Program-made: the position numbers and the translations under genes | In this document: positions 6,344 to 12,921 of the stretch, piece after piece | Numbering within the stretch: position 1 is the first letter of the stretch | Layout: every line of letters begins with the position of its first letter | DNA from: Anaerolineae bacterium | GTDB lineage: Bacteria; Chloroflexota; Anaerolineae; Aggregatilineales; Phototrophicaceae | DNA: 12,921 nt | Direction of reading: 5' to 3' | Assembly (NCBI GenBank): GCA_028284565.1 | Contig: JANQRM010000184.1 | Coordinates: forward strand, 1 to 12,921 | The notes under the pieces: model-generated | Told to the model about the DNA's origin: nothing | What the model saw: the letters and a program-made list of their open reading frames with translations, nothing else | The model's database searches: none

Positions 6344-7147
6344 TTATTTGCTCTCAAATGCCAGATTCTCGGCATACATAAAACCTATTTCAGTGTGAGC
6401 TGGATTCGGTGTGACAACAACGCGAAACTGCTTATCCTCTAGAAGGGTCACAAGTGTTTCATGGGTATACTCTGTCAACTCATCATGGTATTCCATCGCA
6501 ATATGCCGAATTCGACGGAGTACGTCATCAGTTGCATTCAACAGAATCGCGTATTCACCACCCTCGCAATCCATCTTAAGAAAATCGCACTGCTCAATCT
6601 GGTGTTCTGCAAACACTTGAGCTAAGGTCACACTCTTAACTGTAATATCCCCTACTATCTCAGATGGGCTATGTTTCACCGCAACGCCTGTGGATGTCGC
6701 CAATTGCAACTCACCCGCTTCACCACTTATAGCGTGTGGGAAAACCTCTATATCATCCAGTTGATTCAATATCATATTTTCTTGGAATAGCGCATAGGAT
6801 TCGGGGAAAGGTTCAAAAGCTAGCACTCGTGAATTCTTGAAGCGATACTTAGATGATATTGAGAAATCGCCTAATCCTCCGCCAATATCAATCAGTGTCC
6901 AACCGTTTTGCAAAGGAACGCCATGAACTTCATAATCACGGTCTAAGCAGGTCTCCTTGATGACCCAAATATCCATCGCACTCCGCACTGTGAATTTTTC
7001 ACCTGTCTTCAAGGTGATGATAAGTGGCTCAGATAATATCCCAAGAAATTTTCGAACAATGGATAGACGCGGACTCATCCCTAACATAATTGTGGGGATA
7101 GACCGAAGATAATACGCCCATCGGGAGAAAAACAAACGCCAATTCAT
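6344..7147 (-). CDS. FkbM-family SAM-dependent methyltransferase
   Basis: A 267-residue methyltransferase of the FkbM family, whose members O-methylate sugars, polyketides or other small molecules; no substrate can be read here. The SAM-binding motif I is LIDIGGGLGDFS at about residues 85-96, where the family more often has DVGAN. The acidic loop that holds the ribose follows as AFEPFPESYALFQEN at about 109-123. The family's hallmark appears as DFLKMDCEGGEYAILL at about 187-202, followed by IRHIAMEYHDE. The N terminus is basic and aromatic, perhaps membrane-associated. The ATG at 7147 has only a weak GGGG upstream, and lies just 15 bases after a strong terminator, so a later start (for example the Met at residue 22 or 25) is possible. 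RsmD-like DPPY or NPPY motifs are absent. Confidence 0.88.
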   Translation of the reverse strand: MNWRLFFSRWAYYLRSIPTIMLGMSPRLSIVRKFLGILSEPLIITLKTGEKFTVRSAMDIWVIKETCLDRDYEVHGVPLQNGWTLIDIGGGLGDFSISSKYRFKNSRVLAFEPFPESYALFQENMILNQLDDIEVFPHAISGEAGELQLATSTGVAVKHSPSEIVGDITVKSVTLAQVFAEHQIEQCDFLKMDCEGGEYAILLNATDDVLRRIRHIAMEYHDELTEYTHETLVTLLEDKQFRVVVTPNPAHTEIGFMYAENLAFESK

Positions 7148-7162
7148 GCTATTGCCCCATAG

Positions 7163-7189
7163 AAAAACGCAGAGTCACCCCTGCGCTTT
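7163..7189 (-). terminator. Strong intrinsic terminator after recG
   Basis: On the minus strand CGCAGGG pairs with CTCTGCG (7185-7168, one G-U pair) around a GTGA loop, a GNRA-type tetraloop, and is followed at once by TTTTT (7167-7163). Flanking AAAG bases can extend the stem against the T-run. It begins about 20 bases after the recG stop and should end the fakA-DegV-DegV-recG transcript. Confidence 0.85.
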
Positions 7190-7210
7190 GAAGTCCTTGT
7201 GCAGATTCGT

Positions 7211-9943
7211 TTAGCTAATATCACTGTCCTCATCATGAAGCATCTTCACTTGCCTTGCCAACAATTGATGTTCAGGTGCTTCTAAGTAAGGGTCATCAAA
7301 ATAAATAGTCCGTGCTTCTTGCTGTGCCAACTCCACCAACTTTGGCGACATCTCTTCTACCAGTTTCAATTGATGCTTCCCACTTTGGCGAGTCCCCAGC
7401 AAATCACCCGCCCCACGCAATTTCCAGTCCAATTCTGCCAGACGGAAGCCATCATCGGTAGATTCCATTGCTTCAAGACGTTGCTCTTGGATAGTTAGTT
7501 CGACATTTTTACCCGCTTGATAATTCCGAATACGGTCTATAGAAATATCGGCATTTCGATCTGGGATTAACAAACAATAAGATTGATTTTGTCCCCTTCC
7601 AACACGTCCACGGAATTGATGCAACTGTGCCAAGCCAAAGCGATTCGCCCCTTCAATTACAATTACGCTCGCATTTGGTACATCTACCCCAACCTCTGCA
7701 ACAGAGGTCGTTACCATCACATCGTATTCATGATTGGCAAACGTGCCCATAATCTCGTCTTTTTCCAGCGGACTCATGCGTCCATGCAATAGACAAACCC
7801 GATATTGATAAAACACTTGGCTTAGGCGTTCGTATGCCTCTACAGCCGATGCCGTATCAATCTTCTCTGATTCTTCGACTAAGGGATGTACGATAAAAGC
7901 TTGCCGTCCCTGCTCAAGTTGCCCCTCGATAAACCCATTCACTCGTTCTCGCGCTATGGGTTCGATGATTTTCGTCTCCACAGGCTGACGACCCGGCGGT
8001 TTCTCATCAATAATCGTCAAATCTAGGTCAGCATACAAAGTCAGTGCCATCGTGCGTGGGATAGGAGTCGCAGTCATCACCAACAAATGCGGATTCTTCC
8101 CTTTGCCTCGTAATGCGCCCCGTTGCTCCACACCAAAACGATGTTGTTCATCCACAATCGCAATGCCTAAATCACGGAACTCCACCCCACCTTGAATTAG
8201 CGCATGAGTTCCAATCACCATATCAATCGAGCCATCTTGCAAACCCCGATAAATCGAATCTCGTTCTGAGTCCGTTAACGCACTTGTCAACAGCGCAATG
8301 ACTGGCTTCTGTTCCATCGGTGTCTGAGCCAGTGTTTCTCGAATACCTCGATAATGTTGTTCTGCTAGAATGCTCGTTGGAGCCATCAAAGCAGACTGTT
8401 TGCCTTGCTGATATGCCATCGCCATTGCCACCACGGCCACAGCCGTCTTCCCTGAACCCACATCACCTTGAATCAGCCGATTCATAGGGACTTCTTTCGC
8501 AATATCCTCGCGAATCGCCATGACAGCTCGGTTCTGCGCACTGGTCAATTCATATGGGAACACGGTAGAGATGAACTTATCCAGAAACTCATCATCTACC
8601 ACAATCGGATCACTGGGAATACCCTGCCACTCTCGACGATTCGCCATAATCGCCAATTGCAAAGTCAACAACTCATTAAACACCAAGCGTTTGCGTGCAT
8701 GTTCCAGATGGTCGTAGCTCTCTGGAAAATGAATCTGCTCCAATGCCCAGCCAATATCCGCCAATTCAGAACGTTCCAATGTCCCTTCTGGAATAAAATC
8801 TGGGATTTGCCCTGCCCACTCATCCAACGTCTTCTTCACCTGACGACGAAACGCGCGCGCTGTCAACCCAGCCGTCAAGGGATAGACTGGTACAATCCCC
8901 GCCGTATGCAGATTCTCCACATCAATCGGCTCCCATTCTGGGTTCGACATCTGCAACTTACCCCGATACTGAGTCACCTTTCCACTTAACACAACTTGCC
9001 GATTCGTCCGCAATTGTCCTGCCAAATAGTGCTGACCAAAAAAACGCACTTCCATGGAACCCGTTGTATCCTCAAAGTTAATTAGTAAATCCCGCCGATT
9101 ATTCTTCCCAGACACGACATTCGAGCGAGTAATTGTCCCAATAATCTTGGCAACCTGCCCCACAGACAAATCACGGATATAGGTCATCTTCCGATAATCA
9201 TCGTAGCGACGTGGTAAGTAATAAAGCAGGTCATTCACCGTATAGACATCCACATTCGCCAGAGTCTCAGCGAGTTTATCCCCAACACCCTTTACGGTAA
9301 CAACATCCGCATTCAGTGCCTCATACTGCACCAAAGCTTCCTCAAAGCTATATGGCACACGCGGACGACGCGGAGGTCGTGCCAACGTGGGGAATTCCTC
9401 AATATCTAGCTCGCCAATGACTTCTAGCTCAAAGTCCTTTTCCCACTCATATGATGGTACCTCATCGTATCGCCCCGATGAACGTTTGTCTTGTTTACGC
9501 GACGAGTCACGTCGTTTACGATTATCTTTCTTCGGACGTTCCTGTCTCTCCTGACGCTTTTTCTGGTGAGGCGGTTTTTCTTGAGTATCTTTATCAATAG
9601 CTTCTTTAGGGGTTTGTGTCTCTGATGCCATGTCTGGTTCAGGAATATCAACTTGCTTCGCCTGATATTCCGGGGGTGCAGGCAACCGACCCATAATGCG
9701 GTCAAGCATGTAACTTACTCGTTCCGCACGTTTATCCTGTTCATGTATGGATTCATACTGCTTGAGCAGTTCCGACAATTCATCGACCAACACATAATGA
9801 TGCGATTTCTTGGCTTGTTCACGCGCTTGCTGTTCCCAAGTATCGCTGTACTTCGCCAAGCCACCAATCACCGCCGTATTTTTGTAGCCCTGTTCACGCT
9901 CTAACTTCAATATTTTGGCTAAGGTTTCCAGTGCGGAAGCCAT
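7211..9943 (-). CDS. recG: ATP-dependent DNA helicase RecG with a long N-terminal extension
   Basis: RecG rewinds and reverses stalled replication forks and branch-migrates Holliday junctions. Here it has 910 residues, against about 690 in Escherichia coli. Residues 1-90 are helical, about 100-165 form a Lys/Arg/Gln-rich low-complexity linker, and family similarity starts near 215 (VKGVGDKLAETL). The wedge domain with YYLPRRYDDYR follows. Helicase motifs are complete: Walker A GDVGSGKT near 495, DEQHRFG near 598, MTATPIPRTMALTLY near 630, and TSVAEVGVDVP near 748 followed by QFRGRVGRG. The C-terminal LDWKLRGAGDLLGTRQSG belongs to the TRG region. Start: the ATG at 9943 is preferred over the TTG at 9955 because GGAGG lies five bases upstream. 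The ATG also overlaps the DegV stop as TAATG, implying coupled translation. Confidence 0.97.
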   Translation of the reverse strand: MASALETLAKILKLEREQGYKNTAVIGGLAKYSDTWEQQAREQAKKSHHYVLVDELSELLKQYESIHEQDKRAERVSYMLDRIMGRLPAPPEYQAKQVDIPEPDMASETQTPKEAIDKDTQEKPPHQKKRQERQERPKKDNRKRRDSSRKQDKRSSGRYDEVPSYEWEKDFELEVIGELDIEEFPTLARPPRRPRVPYSFEEALVQYEALNADVVTVKGVGDKLAETLANVDVYTVNDLLYYLPRRYDDYRKMTYIRDLSVGQVAKIIGTITRSNVVSGKNNRRDLLINFEDTTGSMEVRFFGQHYLAGQLRTNRQVVLSGKVTQYRGKLQMSNPEWEPIDVENLHTAGIVPVYPLTAGLTARAFRRQVKKTLDEWAGQIPDFIPEGTLERSELADIGWALEQIHFPESYDHLEHARKRLVFNELLTLQLAIMANRREWQGIPSDPIVVDDEFLDKFISTVFPYELTSAQNRAVMAIREDIAKEVPMNRLIQGDVGSGKTAVAVVAMAMAYQQGKQSALMAPTSILAEQHYRGIRETLAQTPMEQKPVIALLTSALTDSERDSIYRGLQDGSIDMVIGTHALIQGGVEFRDLGIAIVDEQHRFGVEQRGALRGKGKNPHLLVMTATPIPRTMALTLYADLDLTIIDEKPPGRQPVETKIIEPIARERVNGFIEGQLEQGRQAFIVHPLVEESEKIDTASAVEAYERLSQVFYQYRVCLLHGRMSPLEKDEIMGTFANHEYDVMVTTSVAEVGVDVPNASVIVIEGANRFGLAQLHQFRGRVGRGQNQSYCLLIPDRNADISIDRIRNYQAGKNVELTIQEQRLEAMESTDDGFRLAELDWKLRGAGDLLGTRQSGKHQLKLVEEMSPKLVELAQQEARTIYFDDPYLEAPEHQLLARQVKMLHDEDSDIS

Positions 9944-10794
9944 TATTGCCTCCAATTCTGTTGCAACGTTGTCACCCCCAAACAGCCGGGACCCAAATGC
10001 GTCCCCAACACAGGTGTCACTTCAATGATGTACGTCTCTTCCGGGGCTATGTCGCTCAATCGCGTTTTAAGGTCATTCGCACCATCAATATTATCAATAT
10101 GTAAGATGGCTAATTTATTCAGTGGAGCTTGTTCATGTGCGAGTTCTGCCAATTTGTCCACCGCTTTCTTGAACGTCCGCACTCGTGAATGCGAATGGAT
10201 TGCACCATCCCACACATAAACCACTGGATTGATACGCAGGATTGACCCGACACTCGCCACCAATCCACTCACCCGACCACTTCGCTTGAGATATTCCATC
10301 GTCTCTATTGCGGCATAGAGTTGCGTTTTTTGTCGGACTTGTTCAATCGTATCTAAGACCTTTTGTACATCACCCGTTTCTTTGGCAGTCTTCGCCGACT
10401 CTATCACTTGGAAGCCGATGCCCACACTCAGTTGCAAGCCATCCACCAACGTAATACGCTCTTTGTCCACACCTTCTGCACCCAAGCGCATGGCATTCAT
10501 TGTCGCGCTTAACTGCTCTGGCACATGAATCGATATCACATGGTCGGCATTCTCCAGTGCTTCACGATACAGTTCCTCTGCATCGCCGGGTGATGGCGCG
10601 GCGGTCGTTGGCTGGTCCGTCATCGTGGGCATCGCTCGATAATAGTCTTCCCGAATCAAATCTTTCCCATTATCCGCATGGCTTTTCCCGCCATAATTTA
10701 CATAGCACGGAATGATCATTACATCGAGTTCTTCGATTAAATCTTTCGGCACATCACAAACACTATCAGCAACTATCTGTATTTTTTTACTCAT
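9943..10794 (-). CDS. DegV-family fatty-acid-binding protein (FakB-like)
   Basis: DegV proteins bind one fatty acid; in Firmicutes the FakB members present it to the kinase FakA, which phosphorylates the carboxyl group. This 283-residue copy is canonical. It has ADSVCDVP at residues 9-16 and the ligand loop PTTAAPSPGD at 62-71. The region around MEYLKRSGRVSG at 166-177 follows, then LRINPVVYVWDG and the C-terminal GTHLGPGCLGV at 264-274. The Thr and Ser of the loop and the GPG end are the residues expected near the lipid headgroup. It starts at ATG 10794, overlapping the previous gene's stop as TAATG, and its own stop overlaps the recG start in the same way. With fakA in the same operon it is the likely FakB partner. 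Family certain, kinase partnership inferred. Confidence 0.95.
   Translation of the reverse strand: MSKKIQIVADSVCDVPKDLIEELDVMIIPCYVNYGGKSHADNGKDLIREDYYRAMPTMTDQPTTAAPSPGDAEELYREALENADHVISIHVPEQLSATMNAMRLGAEGVDKERITLVDGLQLSVGIGFQVIESAKTAKETGDVQKVLDTIEQVRQKTQLYAAIETMEYLKRSGRVSGLVASVGSILRINPVVYVWDGAIHSHSRVRTFKKAVDKLAELAHEQAPLNKLAILHIDNIDGANDLKTRLSDIAPEETYIIEVTPVLGTHLGPGCLGVTTLQQNWRQ
9949..9953 (-). promoter_or_regulatory. Ribosome binding site deciding the recG start
   Basis: GGAGG on the minus strand, five bases before the ATG at 9943 and inside the last codons of the DegV-family gene. It would overlap the alternative TTG start at 9955 and cannot serve it, so the ATG is the true start. Confidence 0.8.
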
Positions 10795-11663
10795 TACTCT
10801 GCTTCCATTTCAGATTCCAACACCGCCACGCCCGTTGCATCTGTTCCCAACAAACAAGCTAAGGGCGCGCTATACATCGTATATGGGAAATGCTGTCCCG
10901 GAAATTCTAATGCCAACCGATCTTGCATGATACGAGTTTGCTCACTCATATGCGATTTGTGTTGCAAAATCACGGCATCATCTAACTCTGTAAATTCGAC
11001 CAAAAATTCTACCAATCGATCAATCGCTTGTGAACGGGACTTTACCTTTTCTATCACCACCATTTTACCCTCTTCAATCGCCAAAAAGGGTTTAATCGAC
11101 AACATATCACCCAAAATCGAATGCGATTCAGACAATATCTCCTGTTGCTGAAGATAATTCACGCTGTTCACATAGTATAAGGAATAGATGCGGTCTACAG
11201 CATCCCGTACCGATTGAATAATGGTATCACTAGATTGCTTCTCTTGAATTCCTCGTGTCGCCACCCGAACCAGCATCCCTTGTCCAGCACAGATAGACCG
11301 TGAATCCACCACAACAATCTCACAGGATCCACCAGACAGCTGATGTGCAGCTGCTCGCGCATTTTGCCAGCTTTCATTAATCTCCCGTGAAGGATGAATC
11401 GAAATAATAGCATTATTACTCCTCGACAACCGATTAAATGCCTCTGCATAGTCATTGGTAGTTGGGGGGATAATCGCCGGTGGCTGGGTTTGCGTTTCGA
11501 TTAACCGCAAGGCTTCGTCGTCAGTTAGGTCAACCCCCTCACGATAACGCTTCCCTGCGATTTCTATTTGATTGGGCAAAATCGTCACTGGATAATGCTG
11601 TATCAAACGTGGATTAGAAAAACGCGCCCCGCTATCCGTCACAATATGTAATCGTCCTGTCAT
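10794..11663 (-). CDS. Divergent DegV-family protein
   Basis: A second, less typical DegV-family protein of 289 residues. The start of the fold is clear (HIVTDSGARF near residues 6-15), as is the middle (VVVDSRSICAGQGMLV near 118-132, and GDMLSIKPFLAIEEGKMVV near 185-203). Several signatures have changed. The ligand loop reads PPAIIPPTTNDYAEAF. The usual YLKxGGRI is NYLQQQEILS. The C-terminal GPG region is GTDATGVAV with no GPG. It may bind another lipid or act as a non-catalytic partner. I choose ATG 11663 because GAGAG lies five bases upstream; a GTG two codons earlier (11669) would put that site too close. It lies 63 bases after fakA and overlaps the next DegV gene by one base (TAATG). Confidence 0.9.
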   Translation of the reverse strand: MTGRLHIVTDSGARFSNPRLIQHYPVTILPNQIEIAGKRYREGVDLTDDEALRLIETQTQPPAIIPPTTNDYAEAFNRLSRSNNAIISIHPSREINESWQNARAAAHQLSGGSCEIVVVDSRSICAGQGMLVRVATRGIQEKQSSDTIIQSVRDAVDRIYSLYYVNSVNYLQQQEILSESHSILGDMLSIKPFLAIEEGKMVVIEKVKSRSQAIDRLVEFLVEFTELDDAVILQHKSHMSEQTRIMQDRLALEFPGQHFPYTMYSAPLACLLGTDATGVAVLESEMEAE

Positions 11664-11726
11664 CAGCACTCTCTGTGTACATTATGTCATTGGTCAGTTT
11701 CTACGCAATCCTCTGTGCCTAAACAC

Positions 11727-12921
11727 CTATTCCAAACTCATCAAATAGGGATACAAAGGCTGTCCCCCATCAATTACTTCAAACTCCACTCCATCCCAAC
11801 GCACCCGCAATTGCTCGACTAATCTGTTGTGTTCATCGGCATCCACTTCCAATCCCCGATACAACGTCACCAACGAAAAATCCTCAATATGCGCCTTTTG
11901 CAGCGTTTTCATCACAGCGTCTGGCAATCTATCCTCTGCAACCACCAACTTACCATCTACCAGACCAATCATCGCACCTTCCTTAACTAACACGCCATTG
12001 ATGTCAACATCCCGCGTCGCTGTTGTGATTTCACAGGTCACAATCTCAGTATAGGCTTCCTGCATAGCTGAATATACAGAATCAATCGTTGCGCCATTCT
12101 CATTTGCATCCAGATAGGGCAATAGAGAACTAATCCCCTGTGGCATCGTCCGAGTTGGTAACACGCGCACATCCTTTTCTGAGGATAGCTTCACCGCTTG
12201 TTCTGCCGTCAATAAAATATTCTTGTTATTCGGCAACAGAATAATATCTCTATTATCTAAGGAGTCAATCTTAGACAAAAAATCCTCCGTACTCGGGTTC
12301 ATTGACTGCCCGCCGTGTATCAGCCGCGCCACGCCATACTCGCGGAACAAATTTGAGATTCCCTCACCATTCGCAACTGCAATCAAGGCGACACCATCCA
12401 CTTCTGATGAATCCGACTCCCGCGCCTGACGGTCTTGCACATACCCCTGATACTGTGCCTGCATATTTTCGACCACAATATCATCCAACCATGCCCCCAA
12501 GCCAATCGCATAGTTCAATGGCTCACCCGGATTATGTACATGCACATGCACCTTAACCAATTCAGGATCGCCCACCACCAAGGTTGACCAACCCATTGCA
12601 TCAATCTCATCCCGCACTTTATCGACATCCAAGTTCTCACCACGCATCAAAAACTGAACATCGTAGCCATACCCCTCTTCATCAGGGTTGAGGGCATCTT
12701 GCCAATTGGCGGTGGATAAATCCTCAGCTGTTTGCTTATGAGATGGGAATGACACTGGCTCACCATTAAGTAAGCGTTGCATCCCTTCGATGATATAGAG
12801 TAAGCCTAACCCGCCAGAATCCACCACGCCCGCATCTTTCAATACAGGTAACAGATTTGGTGTATGTTGAACCGACTCTCGCGCCGCTTTTACTTTCGCA
12901 TCAAATACAATCGACAGGTCA
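11727..12921 (-). CDS. fakA: Fatty acid kinase subunit FakA (DAK2/DhaL domain protein), 5' end outside window
   Basis: FakA phosphorylates a fatty acid held by a FakB/DegV protein, using ATP, to give acyl phosphate for phospholipid synthesis. The frame is open through the right edge: upstream of a TTG-coded Leu at 12842 it reads RESVQHTPNLLPVLKDAGVV, so that codon is internal and the true start is beyond 12921. About 397 residues are present. First comes the end of the DhaL domain (VVDSGGLGLLYIIEGMQRLL). Next is the middle domain with YGYDVQFLMRGENLD, KVHVHVHNPGE and VVENMQAQYQ. The C-terminal DegV-like fold has VANGEGISNLFREYG, LLPNNKNILLTAEQAV and LPTRTMPQGISSLLPY. It ends IDGGQPLYPYLMSLE, as in full-length relatives. 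The middle-domain GYCTEF motif has become GYDVQF. It leads the DegV-DegV-recG genes. Confidence 0.94.
   Translation of the reverse strand, partial: DLSIVFDAKVKAARESVQHTPNLLPVLKDAGVVDSGGLGLLYIIEGMQRLLNGEPVSFPSHKQTAEDLSTANWQDALNPDEEGYGYDVQFLMRGENLDVDKVRDEIDAMGWSTLVVGDPELVKVHVHVHNPGEPLNYAIGLGAWLDDIVVENMQAQYQGYVQDRQARESDSSEVDGVALIAVANGEGISNLFREYGVARLIHGGQSMNPSTEDFLSKIDSLDNRDIILLPNNKNILLTAEQAVKLSSEKDVRVLPTRTMPQGISSLLPYLDANENGATIDSVYSAMQEAYTEIVTCEITTATRDVDINGVLVKEGAMIGLVDGKLVVAEDRLPDAVMKTLQKAHIEDFSLVTLYRGLEVDADEHNRLVEQLRVRWDGVEFEVIDGGQPLYPYLMSLE

Noticed and set aside
8468..8989. A 173-codon plus-strand open frame
   Set aside because: It is antisense to the helicase region of recG, with low-complexity composition expected of a shadow frame.
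9953..9955. TTG as the recG start
   Set aside because: The GGAGG site overlaps it and serves the ATG at 9943 instead.
11681..11708. A -35 / -10-like pair (TTGCGT, 16 bases, CATAAT) on the minus strand between fakA and the divergent DegV gene
   Set aside because: Weak matches to both hexamers in a 63-base gap inside an apparent operon; an internal promoter cannot be supported.
12840..12842. TTG as a start codon for fakA
   Set aside because: The frame continues upstream to the window edge with typical FakA residues (a TP-LLPVLKDAGVVDSGG context), so this codon is an internal Leu.

Overview
This window looks like a piece of bacterial chromosome with ordinary core and transport genes. I see no mobile element, CRISPR array, tRNA or rRNA. 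Base composition is moderate by eye and fairly even, and coding density is high. The set fakA, two DegV-family genes, recG, coaD and a short coaD-linked coiled-coil protein is a housekeeping block known from Clostridia and Chloroflexota. The wording of the proteins (a long-N-terminus RecG, FakA with GYDVQF in place of GYCTEF, TTG starts) makes Chloroflexota, possibly Anaerolineae-like, my best guess. That is inference; no 16S or other phylogenetic marker is present.

Layout, left to right. (1) Bases 1-1180, plus strand: the 3' end of an ABC transporter ATPase gene and its ABC-2 type permease, closed by an intrinsic terminator that lies inside the 3' end of the next, convergent gene. (2) 1188-2165, minus strand: a YihY/BrkB-family membrane protein. 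(3) 2166-2353: a divergent intergenic region with two promoter-like sites and a bulged inverted repeat. (4) 2354-2755, plus strand: an unrecognised 133-aa membrane protein. (5) 2752-12921, minus strand, transcribed right to left: fakA (5' end beyond the window), two DegV-family genes, recG, a strong terminator, an FkbM-type methyltransferase, coaD, a coiled-coil protein, and comEC.

How they work together. FakA with a DegV-family (FakB-like) lipid-binding protein forms a fatty acid kinase that makes acyl phosphate for phospholipid synthesis. The two DegV genes and recG are joined by TAATG stop-start overlaps, so they are probably translationally coupled. CoaD makes dephospho-CoA, so lipid and CoA metabolism are neighbours here. 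RecG (branch-migration helicase) and ComEC (DNA uptake channel) deal with DNA.

The most notable points are: a ComEC whose metallo-beta-lactamase domain has lost recognisable metal ligands; an FkbM methyltransferase in the slot between recG and coaD where related gene orders carry rsmD; a second DegV paralogue lacking several family signature residues; and a 15-bp perfect palindrome in the coaD leader. I did not find a convincing wholly new multi-gene system.
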